From the NCBI GenBank assembly GCA_049366815.1, contig JBMNCO010000079.1, forward strand, positions 1 through 55,903: a stretch of 55,903 nt of DNA. Direction: 5' to 3'. Below, piece after piece: positions 42,151-49,812 of the stretch. The position numbers and the translations under genes are program-made. Under the pieces are notes generated by a model. It searched no databases. It had not been told where the DNA came from and worked only from the letters and a program-made list of their open reading frames with translations. Every line of letters begins with the position of its first letter. Positions within the stretch are counted from its first letter, which is position 1. The stretch comes from CAYNYM01 sp049366815. Its GTDB lineage: Bacteria > Desulfobacterota > DSM-4660 > Desulfatiglandales > HGW-15.

Positions 42151-42924
42151 ATGCGGATTTCTGTTCTGGCCTCGGGAAGCAGCGGAAATGCCTGCTATGT
42201 GGAAACAGATCAAACGAGAATCATTGTTGATGCGGGACTGAGCGGGAAAGAATTGACACGAAGACTGGAGCTCATCAAAGTCGATCCCAAGGACATTGAT
42301 GCCCTGGTCATTACCCATGAACACGCTGATCATATCAAAGGGGCCGGCCCGCTGGCACGGCGTTTTCACATACCGGTCTATATCAATGGGGCCACCCTGA
42401 GAAGGGGGATGAGGTCTTTGGGGAATATCTCCCGACCGGTCATCCTTCAAACCGGCCGACCCTTCGCCATTCATGACCTTTCCATCGAGACATTCACGAA
42501 ATGTCATGATGCGGCCGATCCCATAGGGCTGGTCTTGAGTTCCAACGGAAGCAGGCTGGGTATCATCACGGATCTCGGGCGGAGTACTCACCTGGTGACA
42601 GACCGGCTCAAACACTGCCAGGCCCTGGTCATTGAATTCAACCACGACGAGAAGATGCTCGCACAGGGACCGTATCCCATGGAGCTGAAAAGGAGAATCA
42701 GGGGTTCGGATGGTCATCTTTCCAACAGGCAGGCCGGTCAACTGCTCAGGTCCGTCACTCACAGCGCCCTGAATTTTGTAGTTCTCGCCCATATCAGTGA
42801 CGCAAACAATGACCCTGAGATGGCCCTTGAAGAGGCGGAAAGGGTACTGGAGGAGTGCGGGCAACAGCGGACGAGGATTTTTATCGGCAGGCAGGATCAA
42901 CCACTTCCTCCTCTTGATTTTTAG
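42151..42924 (+). CDS. metallo-beta-lactamase-fold hydrolase (YycJ-like)
   Basis: This 257-residue protein has the MBL metal motif HEHADH (in VITHEHADHIKGAG, about 53-66), a later His in CHDAADP, Asp in IITDLGRS, and final LAHISDANN. The start ISVLASGSSGNACYVE is typical of the YycJ/WalJ group. Members include predicted DNA exonucleases, but the substrate is unproven. The gene lies 42 nt after dut in the same direction. Confidence 0.88.
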   Translation: MRISVLASGSSGNACYVETDQTRIIVDAGLSGKELTRRLELIKVDPKDIDALVITHEHADHIKGAGPLARRFHIPVYINGATLRRGMRSLGNISRPVILQTGRPFAIHDLSIETFTKCHDAADPIGLVLSSNGSRLGIITDLGRSTHLVTDRLKHCQALVIEFNHDEKMLAQGPYPMELKRRIRGSDGHLSNRQAGQLLRSVTHSALNFVVLAHISDANNDPEMALEEAERVLEECGQQRTRIFIGRQDQPLPPLDF

Positions 42925-43011
42925 CCGGATCGATTTTGTCTCGGGAGTGCTTTACGAAAAGACTTCGGTCTTTGAATTTTGAGATCTGACGAAAATCGGA
43001 ACATCATCTTC

Positions 43012-43512
43012 ATGAGCCTCGACATTAAGGAAAAAGGCCATAAAACAGTCGAAAATCCCGCCCTTCACGTGGTGTTGTATCAGCCTGAAATTCCTGCCAA
43101 TACCGGAAACATCGCACGTCTCTGCGGTGCTGCGGAGGTGCCGCTGCACCTTATCCATCCTCTGGGTTTCAGAGTCGACGACAGACACCTCAGGAGGGCG
43201 GGCCTCGATTATTGGCACGAAGTGGATATCCGGCATCATCGGAACTTTCAGGCCTTCGAAGAAGAGGAGGGCATAGCGTCCAAGGGGATGATTTCATTAA
43301 GCAGACATGCCACTGAGACTTACACCCGTGCAAAGGTTGGTTTTGGGGACTATCTGTTGTTCGGCCGGGAGACTTCGGGTCTCCCCGTTGATATACTGCA
43401 GGCTCATCCCGGTTATCGTATCCCCATCTGGGGTGGAGTGCGCAGCCTGAACCTCTCTACATCCGTGGGGATCGTGGTCTATCACTTTCTTCATGAGATG
43501 GGACGATTTTGA
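43012..43512 (+). CDS. trmL: tRNA (cytidine/uridine-34 2'-O)-methyltransferase TrmL
   Basis: This 166-residue SPOUT-class methyltransferase modifies the wobble nucleotide of tRNA-Leu in E. coli. Motif 1 is VLYQPEIPANTGNIARLC, motif 2 LLFGRETSGLP, and motif 3 RSLNLSTSVGIVVYHFL, together forming the knotted SAM site. I chose ATG 43012; a TTG at 42979 would add 11 residues of no family content. The inositol-phosphatase-like gene follows after 57 nt. Confidence 0.9.
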   Translation: MSLDIKEKGHKTVENPALHVVLYQPEIPANTGNIARLCGAAEVPLHLIHPLGFRVDDRHLRRAGLDYWHEVDIRHHRNFQAFEEEEGIASKGMISLSRHATETYTRAKVGFGDYLLFGRETSGLPVDILQAHPGYRIPIWGGVRSLNLSTSVGIVVYHFLHEMGRF

Positions 43513-43569
43513 AATCCATTATGTTTCTTTTTTTTCGCGGGTCACTACAATTTTAAAAGGAGGGAGGAT

Positions 43570-44367
43570 GTGAGCGCAGAGAGCCATGGCATTGAGGAGT
43601 TGATTGACTTTGCAATGGAGGTTATTCGTCAGGCGGGGAATGAAGTCTCTTCATATTTTGGGAGAGGGACGCCCCAAGTCAAGTTCGATGAGTCTCTGGT
43701 TACCGAGGCGGAACTGCATGGGAGGGAATTCTTAGAGGAGAGACTCTACAGCCGTTTCCCTGAACACCAGGTGTTCAACAACAGTCAAGGGGACAAGGGG
43801 TACACCCACGAAAAGAAAAGGTACATCTGGATTTTTGACCCGCTCGACGGCGTGGCCAATTTCCAGGCCGGTATCCCCATTTGGGGAATTTCGATGGCCC
43901 TCATGGACAACTTCTGGCCGATCTTCGGTGTATACTATATGCCTGCGACTGGAGACCTCTTCCATGCCCGTGCGGGAGGCTCGGCCTACTGGGGTGAAAA
44001 GAAGATCAGTGTCTCCCCTCAGGGCGAAATTAATGATGAGAGTCTGCTGCTCACTTTTTCCCGATTTCACACGGTCTATCAGACCACATTTCCCGGAAAG
44101 ATCAGGGACTTTGGTTGCACTGGGGCCCATATCTGCTTTGTGGCTATGGGCCGGGCCGAAGCCGCCCTCATTGCCAACGAGTCTTTCCAGGATCTGGCTG
44201 CAGTCCGGATTATTGTGGAGGCCGCAGGCGGCAGGATCTACAAGATGGATGGAGGTGAATTTTTCCTCGATGAGTATATGAACGGAGAAAAAATTGAGGA
44301 TCCCCTGTTGATATCACCCCCGGCTGCCTTTGAAGAGGTGCGGCGATTTCTCAAACCATGCGCTTAA
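43570..44367 (+). CDS. inositol-monophosphatase-like protein with altered active site
   Basis: This 265-residue protein has the IMPase fold: FDPLDG at 89-94, GIPIWGISMAL, and DLAA with Asp208 near the usual third motif. Compared with human IMPA1 numbering, which happens to coincide, the metal-binding Glu70 is Asn70 (FNNSQG), catalytic Thr95 is Val95 (DPLDGVANF), while Asp90 and Asp93 remain. Loss of Glu70 and Thr95 would impair normal phosphatase chemistry, so it may be a pseudo-enzyme or have a changed reaction. The start is GTG 43570 with AGGAGG at 43558-43563; the ATG two bases earlier runs into TGA. Confidence 0.85.
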   Translation: MSAESHGIEELIDFAMEVIRQAGNEVSSYFGRGTPQVKFDESLVTEAELHGREFLEERLYSRFPEHQVFNNSQGDKGYTHEKKRYIWIFDPLDGVANFQAGIPIWGISMALMDNFWPIFGVYYMPATGDLFHARAGGSAYWGEKKISVSPQGEINDESLLLTFSRFHTVYQTTFPGKIRDFGCTGAHICFVAMGRAEAALIANESFQDLAAVRIIVEAAGGRIYKMDGGEFFLDEYMNGEKIEDPLLISPPAAFEEVRRFLKPCA

Positions 44368-44520
44368 ATGCACCCTGTTGCACAAGAATTTCCAATCAGG
44401 ATTTTGCGGAAAACCTTTTGAGCGCAGCGAAGGGAGCCTCCCGGCACCTGCTTGGAGCGCCGTACCCTCATTTTGGCCGGGGATGTCCCGGAAGGTCTTC
44501 TCAGAAGAGATACCGACGGA

Positions 44521-45573
44521 TCACTGCATCCTTTCTGAGATGAGCGAAAGCAGTTGCAGGGCACGTGAAGCCATTGGCTGGTCCATGGTCCCCATGCCGC
44601 AGGCCGGGGTCAGGAGCGAACGGGCAGAGAGGATATCCGGCTCCAGACCCAGGGCATGGAGCCGATTGAGACCTTCATGGAGCCTTGAACAGAGGCCTTC
44701 CACGGAATCCGTCCCATTAGACTCGATGGTCGGAACGATGCCCCATGCAATGCCCCCGCCGTTGTGGATAAAAGACAGCAGTTCATCGGGGTACAACAGA
44801 AAATAGTCCATGTAACCATGGGCATCGAAATTGACGATATCCGGTCCTGCCTCCATGATCATAGACCAGTCGGTATTCCCGCAGCAGTGAATGCCGATCA
44901 GGGCACTGGATCTTTCCCGCACAAAATTGATGACCTCTTTCAAATAGTTCACAACGTCTTGCCTCTGGATCGGGGAAAAGGCGGACCCGAAGCCTGAAAG
45001 ATAGGGCTCATCCAGGAAGAGGATCGGTCTCTTTCCCGTCCTGGCCAGTTCTTTTACTTGCCATAGGGCCTTGATAGCCAGCCCCTGAACCATGGCCTCC
45101 ATTAGTTCGGGATCATAAAGGACGGACTTTCCGTCAGGGCCGGAGATGGTGGCCGCAAAGGTAATAGGCCCAATGGTTTGCCCTTTGATGAACGGCCCAA
45201 AACGCTCGCTCATTGCCTCCACGGATTCGACGATGGCATAAAGACCCGGCGCAAAGTCCCTGGAAATCGCAAAGTGGGAGAGGTCCTCCGCAAGAAAGTG
45301 CTCATAGAAGGTGACGAGTGCATTCTCCCTCTCGGCGTTGGATATGACAACTTTTCGCCTGTCACCGTCAATTGTCAGCAGGGGCAGCCCTTCGGTAAAT
45401 TGGATGTTCATGTCTTCAAGATGGCTGCGTCTGAAGAATTGCGGCCAGAAGGGGATCCGGGGGAAATGTTCGAGAATTGTCCTGCAGGTCCCCTGGATAT
45501 CCAGGAACGGCACACTTCCGATCCCTGTCGCCGCGAAATTGAAATCGGGGGTTTCTTTTTTATCTCTTTGCAT
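44521..45573 (-). CDS. UROD/MetE-like superfamily protein
   Basis: This 350-residue protein has the TIM-barrel appearance of the uroporphyrinogen decarboxylase/cobalamin-independent methionine synthase superfamily. GIGSVPFLD opens the barrel, ILFLDEPYLSGFGSAFSP is a central strand-loop, GIHCCGNTDWS offers His and Cys, and LTPACGMGT offers another Cys, consistent with a zinc-thiol methyltransferase site. It is shorter than MetE. A methyl-transfer role is plausible but the substrate is unknown. I chose ATG 45573 (overlap of 14 nt with the TPR gene) over a longer reading to 45630. Confidence 0.72.
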   Translation of the reverse strand: MQRDKKETPDFNFAATGIGSVPFLDIQGTCRTILEHFPRIPFWPQFFRRSHLEDMNIQFTEGLPLLTIDGDRRKVVISNAERENALVTFYEHFLAEDLSHFAISRDFAPGLYAIVESVEAMSERFGPFIKGQTIGPITFAATISGPDGKSVLYDPELMEAMVQGLAIKALWQVKELARTGKRPILFLDEPYLSGFGSAFSPIQRQDVVNYLKEVINFVRERSSALIGIHCCGNTDWSMIMEAGPDIVNFDAHGYMDYFLLYPDELLSFIHNGGGIAWGIVPTIESNGTDSVEGLCSRLHEGLNRLHALGLEPDILSARSLLTPACGMGTMDQPMASRALQLLSLISERMQ

Positions 45574-46342
45574 GCGGATGTCTTTCACGTATTGCCCTGA
45601 TGTTGGCAAGCCAGCCCTCAAGAAGGGCAATCATCTTGGTATCCGTTTTGTCGGGAAGGTCGTCTTTCCGGTCTTCTGAGACGACATCAGGACCCACCAA
45701 TAACCTCAGTTCCTCGAGACGATTTCTGGATCGCTCATCATCAGGATTTTGGGCCACGACCCTTTGGTAGGTTTTTATGGCTTCCCGTGTCTGACCCTGA
45801 TCAAAGTAGACCTCTGCAAGGGTGGGCGTGGCGATATCAGGGAGATCTTCGCCGTCCTGGAGGTCAGAACGCCGCCCCGTCTCTCCAATAGCCTTCATGG
45901 AGATCTCCTTGCCGGTTGATGGTGCCTTTTCCGTCGTAATTTCCGGGGATGCTTCGAGATCTCCCCTAAGTTCCCGGGCCTCGGAATCCTCCGGATGATG
46001 TGCCAAATAGAGGTCAAGAGCCTTGAGGGCGGTGTCTTTTCGTTTCTGTTTGCTGTAGACCCGGGCCTGGAGCTTATAGACCGGCAATAAATCTTTTAAT
46101 TGTTCAACGGCCTTGTCCAGCTCTTCTTCCGCCTGGGACAGCCGCCCGGTGTCAAAGAAAGATTCAGCCAGCAGCAGCCTGACACGGACTGCGCCGGGAT
46201 CGAAATCCAGGAACCGAAGGCATTCCTGGATGACCCTTTTCACCCGGCCTGCCTCTTTCATTCTTGAAAGGATCAGAAACGTGGTATCTGATGAAGGGGC
46301 ATTGGCCAAAATTTGATCAAAGAGCTTCTCTGGGATAATCAT
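45560..46342 (-). CDS. TPR-repeat protein
   Basis: This 260-residue protein is built of tetratricopeptide repeats: residues about 15-120 (LLLAESFFDTGRLSQAEEELD, ARVYSKQKRKDTALKALDLYL) and 170-210 (LAEVYFDQGQTREAIKTYQRV). A charged linker joins them. No signal peptide or membrane segment is seen. Its start overlaps the FtsB-like gene stop by 4 nt (ATGA) and it overlaps the UROD-like gene at its end. It is probably a scaffold protein; the partner is unknown. Confidence 0.75.
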   Translation of the reverse strand: MIIPEKLFDQILANAPSSDTTFLILSRMKEAGRVKRVIQECLRFLDFDPGAVRVRLLLAESFFDTGRLSQAEEELDKAVEQLKDLLPVYKLQARVYSKQKRKDTALKALDLYLAHHPEDSEARELRGDLEASPEITTEKAPSTGKEISMKAIGETGRRSDLQDGEDLPDIATPTLAEVYFDQGQTREAIKTYQRVVAQNPDDERSRNRLEELRLLVGPDVVSEDRKDDLPDKTDTKMIALLEGWLANIRAIRERHPHAKR

Positions 46343-46653
46343 TCGCTATGCTCCTCTCCTGCATATGTGGAGGGATGTTTCTCTCTGTCCTTGGCAAAAC
46401 GGAAAAGGAGTTCGTCGTCCTTGATGAGGCCCAGTTCCCTCCTGGCGACGGATTCGATGTACTCCCGATCGTCGCGCATTCGGTTGATCTCCTCAAGAAG
46501 CTTTCTGTTTTCATCCTCCAGCCGATTGATCCTTTCCCGGTGATCCTGCCGCTCCTGTTCCATGCGGTAGAGGTGAACAAGACCTCTTTCGCCGAAACCA
46601 AGCCAGGCCGCGAGGAGGCCCAGGAAGAGCAGGATAAGAACCGAAAGTTTCAT
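46339..46653 (-). CDS. FtsB/DivIC-like septum protein
   Basis: This 104-residue protein has a single N-terminal membrane helix (LSVLILLFLGLLAAWLGF), then a coiled coil (about 30-65: ERINRLEDENRKLLEEINRM) and the family stretch YIESVARRELGLIKDDELLFRF. That is the FtsB/DivIC architecture, a bitopic divisome component. ATG 46653 is preceded by AAAGAGG and is preferred over a longer reading from 46677. It overlaps the TPR gene in ATGA. Confidence 0.82.
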   Translation of the reverse strand: MKLSVLILLFLGLLAAWLGFGERGLVHLYRMEQERQDHRERINRLEDENRKLLEEINRMRDDREYIESVARRELGLIKDDELLFRFAKDREKHPSTYAGEEHSE

Positions 46654-46701
46654 TAGACCTCTTTTGTTGAATCCCAAGATATTTCCGTTCCAGAGGCCCT
46701 G

Positions 46702-47118
46702 CTACAGGGCCTTTTTAGGTTTCCAATGAGCGGCGATGATAATGGATTTAACGCCAGCGGTCTTCGCAATATCCATGGCCTGAACGACGGTACCATGTCT
46801 TACTTCTTTATCGGCCTGGAGGACCAGATGTAACAGTCCCTTTTCTTGAACAAGTTCCTTGAGCTTTTGTTCCAGGACCGTCATGTCCACCGCATCCCCT
46901 TCAAGATAGGCCTGGCCGGATTCGGCCATGACCAGGGTGATCCTCTGGTCTTTTTGGTCAATGATCTTTTGGGCCACCCGGGGCAGTCGAATCCGTACTC
47001 CTGATGCCACATCAAAGTGCGATGTGACCATAAAAAAGATCAGGAGCAAAAAGACTATATCGATCAAAGGCGCAATACCCAGATTGACGTCTTCTTCTTT
47101 TCGTTTTCGAAATCGCAT
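46702..47118 (-). CDS. ExbD/TolR-family proton-channel subunit
   Basis: This 138-residue protein has a cytoplasmic start (RFRKRKEEDVNLGIAPLIDI), one membrane helix carrying the conserved Asp (PLIDIVFLLLIFFMVTSHF), and a periplasmic domain ending in AHWKPKKAL. ExbD or TolR proteins couple the proton gradient to outer-membrane processes. The gene should follow exbB/tolQ directly, but here a 268-nt gap with a repeat copy separates them. ExbD and TolR cannot be told apart from sequence alone. Confidence 0.85.
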   Translation of the reverse strand: MRFRKRKEEDVNLGIAPLIDIVFLLLIFFMVTSHFDVASGVRIRLPRVAQKIIDQKDQRITLVMAESGQAYLEGDAVDMTVLEQKLKELVQEKGLLHLVLQADKEVRHGTVVQAMDIAKTAGVKSIIIAAHWKPKKAL

Positions 47119-47240
47119 GGCCTATCAGGTCAAAGTCAGTTGTTTTCGGGCGCCCTTTCCGGGAGGAAATGTCCCGCCTTATCGCTTTGTGCAGACGGAA
47201 CCGGGGAAGGCACCATCCCGGAGCCGGAACTTGTTTCCAT

Positions 47241-47379
47241 CCAGAAACAGATGATTTCTGGATGGAACGGTCTGCTATGGGTATTCAGCGTTCAGTCTAA
47301 TGCCTTGTTTTTGCATATCTTTTGCTGATAGCTGAGGGCTGTTAGCGCGAATCCGCGAATGCTCATTTCCGGATGAGCA
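47241..47379. repeat. dispersed repeat, copy B
   Basis: This 139-bp element is the counterpart of 41453-41598. It starts in a 13-bp perfect stem (TTCCATCCAGAAA at 47235-47247, TTTCTGGATGGAA at 47255-47267) and ends in a 7-bp perfect hairpin, TGCTCAT and ATGAGCA at 47360-47379. The ends match those of copy A, with GCGCGAATCC next to the right-hand hairpin. It lies between exbB and exbD in an otherwise compact gene pair. I see no open reading frame or transposase. Confidence 0.75.
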
Positions 47380-47386
47380 AAACTTA

Positions 47387-47998
47387 TTATTTGTTGTTGT
47401 ATTGTTCGATAATTTCAACAAGCCTGATGGAATTTTCCTCCATCTCAAAAATCAGAGAATCCGCCTTGTCCTTGAGGATCCTGTAACAGACCAGCGTGGG
47501 AATGGCCACGCAAAGGCCTGATGCTGTTGTGATGAGTGCCTCGGCAATGCCTCCCGCCAGTGGTGCGGGATTGCCCACGCCCTGCACGGAGATGACGTTG
47601 AAGGTCCTGATCATGCCGGAAACAGTACCCAAAAGTCCAAGGAGTGGGGTGAGGTTGGCGATGGTCGAGAGGATACCGACATGTTTACTGAGGGAGACGG
47701 CTTCCCTGCCTCCCCGGTCTTCGATGGCCTCCTTGACAAGCCACATGCCCCGGCTTGCATTCTTGAGCCCCGCAAAAAAAATGTTCGCAATGGAGGAATC
47801 GTCTCCCTGACATAAAAACATGGCGTCGGATATTTTTTTCTTTTTCAACAGCTCTTCAACATTAAAAACAAAATCCTTTGGAATGACACGACTTCGCCTC
47901 AGGAGCCACAATCTTTCCAAGAAAACGCCGAGGGCAATAATGGAACACAAAATAATGGGATAGATAAACATCCCGCCTTTGAATATAAGCTCCAGCAA
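47387..47998 (-). CDS. ExbB/TolQ-family proton-channel protein
   Basis: This 203-residue inner-membrane protein has a first membrane helix (MFIYPIILCSIIALGVFLERL) and two further helices in the C-terminal half (ANLTPLLGLLGTVSGMIRTF and AEALITTASGLCVAIPTLVCYRIL), the MotA/TolQ/ExbB signature. The start is uncertain: TTG at 47998 has AGAGAGG 5 nt upstream, whereas GTG at 48028 has no such site. Repeat copy B lies between it and exbD. Confidence 0.85.
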   Translation of the reverse strand: MLELIFKGGMFIYPIILCSIIALGVFLERLWLLRRSRVIPKDFVFNVEELLKKKKISDAMFLCQGDDSSIANIFFAGLKNASRGMWLVKEAIEDRGGREAVSLSKHVGILSTIANLTPLLGLLGTVSGMIRTFNVISVQGVGNPAPLAGGIAEALITTASGLCVAIPTLVCYRILKDKADSLIFEMEENSIRLVEIIEQYNNK

Positions 47999-48039
47999 TT
48001 CGGCCTCTCTGTATTTTGATTGCCACACAGTCCCAGGGC

Positions 48040-48045
48040 ATTATA
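48040..48045 (-). promoter_or_regulatory. candidate -10 element for exbB
   Basis: The minus strand reads TATAAT (complement of 48040-48045), preceded by TG. No good -35 is seen at 16-18 bp. It lies 42 bp before the proposed exbB start. The rest of 48046-48299 shows no gene I can support. Confidence 0.35.
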
Positions 48046-48299
48046 CACGGATGAGCACGATCTCATATATATGCATGGGAAGGTGAAGAATGATCCTGTA
48101 TCGTTGATTCTGTCTGACTCATTCGCAGGACCGTCCTGCAGGGACTGGTCCTGACTTTGTTTTATGCCATGTGGCTGATGCAAACAACTCGCAATGCCCG
48201 AGGTTGGGACCTCCTATACAAAGACCATCCGGAGGTCATCGTAAGAATTCAACCTTTCCAAAAAGCCGCTCACGGTGCGTTGTTCAAAGGGGCAACCTG

Positions 48300-48671
48300 T
48301 TACTGATCATCAATTTTGGCATGTTTGGCAAGCTTGTCCGCATCATAACCTGCCTTCTGGTAATTGTCCAACGCCCTTGCCTTGAGTTTTTTGTCCCTGG
48401 TCTTTTCAGAGTGTTTGTCTGCCAGTTCAGCGGCATGGCTCCACATGCCCATATTTTCGTAGGATTTTATCTCCCTTTTCACACGAAGGTCTTCTGTTGA
48501 CCTCTCGGTTACAGCAGCCCGGCACCATGAAATAACCTTACGAATCCCTTGCCCGCACTGGGGGCAGATGGTGAAAGGCTCATCACGCACATCCTGGAAG
48601 GCTTCAAAAGGTTCTCGGCAATGAGGACAAGCCCTGCCAGGATCGATAGCTTGGTACTCATAAATGGGCAT
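48300..48671 (-). CDS. FmdB-like zinc-ribbon protein
   Basis: This 123-residue protein starts MPIYEYQAID, then CPHC around residue 15 and CPQCGQG around 36, a zinc ribbon of the FmdB type. The second half (about 60-123) is a Lys/Asp-rich helix with no recognised domain. It is related in general design to the FmdB-type protein at 18590-19081, but the sequences differ. The function is unknown. Confidence 0.7.
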   Translation of the reverse strand: MPIYEYQAIDPGRACPHCREPFEAFQDVRDEPFTICPQCGQGIRKVISWCRAAVTERSTEDLRVKREIKSYENMGMWSHAAELADKHSEKTRDKKLKARALDNYQKAGYDADKLAKHAKIDDQ

Positions 48672-48783
48672 ATCTGGAAAATCCTGTCTTATTCGTGCAC
48701 CCGAGTAGGTAATTTATCTGAAAATCATCTTTTGTAAAGAGATAACTGGATGTTTTCAGCGAATAATATTTTTCGCAGAAGGA

Positions 48784-48918
48784 TTTCGGCGCCGAAACCA
48801 GACAAAGGCGGCGACAGGACGGTTGCGCCGCCTGCAGGGGAAAGATCAATCCTGTGGACGAACGCGATTTTCTTGATAAACCTTTTGCATTGACTCGAAA
48901 TCCTCCCGCGATTATTAT
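48784..48918 (+). promoter_or_regulatory. divergent control region: palindromes and strong promoter
   Basis: A perfect 14-bp palindrome, TTTCGGCGCCGAAA at 48784-48797, is followed by a hairpin with stem AGGCGGCG (48806-48813) and CGCCGCCT (48826-48833). A near-consensus promoter follows: TTGACT at 48890-48895, a 17-bp spacer, TATTAT at 48913-48918, 26 bp before the small unknown gene. The 48672-48943 gap separates two divergent genes, so the palindrome could be an operator. Confidence 0.6.
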
Positions 48919-48943
48919 CTGGAAATAGAGAGGCTGGATAAAC

Positions 48944-49240
48944 ATGGATGAAAAAGAATATCACAAGAAATATGCCGATTTGAGGATCCTTAAGAGCATT
49001 CAAGAATATCTGAAGTCCGAGGAGGATTCTTCCACGGCCGTGTACCCTCTCAAGGTGCCGGATGACTTGATCTATCAGGTGCTGAAGCTGGGAGGACCGG
49101 AAAAGGTCGATGAGTTGATCCACAAGATATTCAGGATGGGTCTGACTGAATGGAGTGAACGCTTTTATGAAAAGACATTTGGTTCCCAGCAGCGACTCGA
49201 GGAATTCATAGAGTTGGTCAAAAAGCGTTCAAGGGAGTGA
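48944..49240 (+). CDS. small hypothetical protein
   Basis: This 98-residue protein is rich in charged residues and predicted to be mostly helical, without membrane segments or cysteines. The sequence DEKEYHKKYADLRILKSIQEYL and later KVDELIHKIFRMGLTEWSERF show amphipathic helices. I do not recognise the family. A strong promoter lies immediately upstream, and it has no operon partner, which suggests a real, independently expressed gene. Confidence 0.55.
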   Translation: MDEKEYHKKYADLRILKSIQEYLKSEEDSSTAVYPLKVPDDLIYQVLKLGGPEKVDELIHKIFRMGLTEWSERFYEKTFGSQQRLEEFIELVKKRSRE

Positions 49241-49812
49241 ATGCCCTTGGCATCCCGCCGATAAGGGACCGAGAGATGATCCCAGGATCATCATATAACA
49301 TATTGATTAGAAAACGATTTCCCACCAAGGGGCAGCAAAATATCGATGCCTTGCCCACCGAATAACCCCTCAGATGTCCAGTTATTGCCTTCCCTTTATC
49401 TCATTTGTTCAGCAGATGAAAAAGATGTCGCCACCGGGCAGGGGGCGACACACAGCGGGGCATCCTTGTTGTAAATACGCCTTGAGGATTTCGGAGATCC
49501 TTTACTATACCATATCGTTTTATGGCATATTTTTCGCATAATCGCGCTTTGGGTCGGATGGAAAAGCATCAGAGGTGGGCTGGGAATGGGGCTTGTAAGC
49601 GGCGTTGTCTCAGGTATTGTTCGAAATCATTTAGGATATTGACAGATCTGACATTTGTTCTGTAATATACTTTATTTTACTTGAAATCAGGAAAATCATC
49701 ATTACGTTTTTTTTGGATTTCCCTGGAATTCGATAACCCTCGGCCATGGATCTATTAATATGGCGTCCCAGGGAACTCATTTCAAACTCATTCAACGTGT
49801 ACGGGTGTATTA
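49241..49812 (+). promoter_or_regulatory. 572-bp region with hairpins and tig promoter
   Basis: No protein gene is supported here. A perfect stem, GATGATCC/GGATCATC, with a 2-nt loop lies at 49275-49292, 35 bp past the small gene; it could slow transcription but has no T-run. A second stem, TGTCGCC (49426-49432) with GGCGACA (49444-49450), follows. A promoter for tig is likely at TTGACA 49639-49644 with TAATAT 49663-49668 (18-bp spacer). I found no heat-shock consensus. Confidence 0.5.

Noticed and set aside
41635..42900. 421-codon minus-strand frame opposite dut and the MBL-fold gene
   Set aside because: Both plus-strand genes have complete family motifs; the minus reading has none.
44477..44491. 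CCGGG/CCCGG hairpin as terminator between convergent genes
   Set aside because: No T-run follows on either strand and the stem is only 5 bp.
48130..48305. Plus-strand reading with hydrophobic start between exbB and the zinc-ribbon gene
   Set aside because: It is about 57 codons from a non-standard start, has no ribosome-binding site and no family match.
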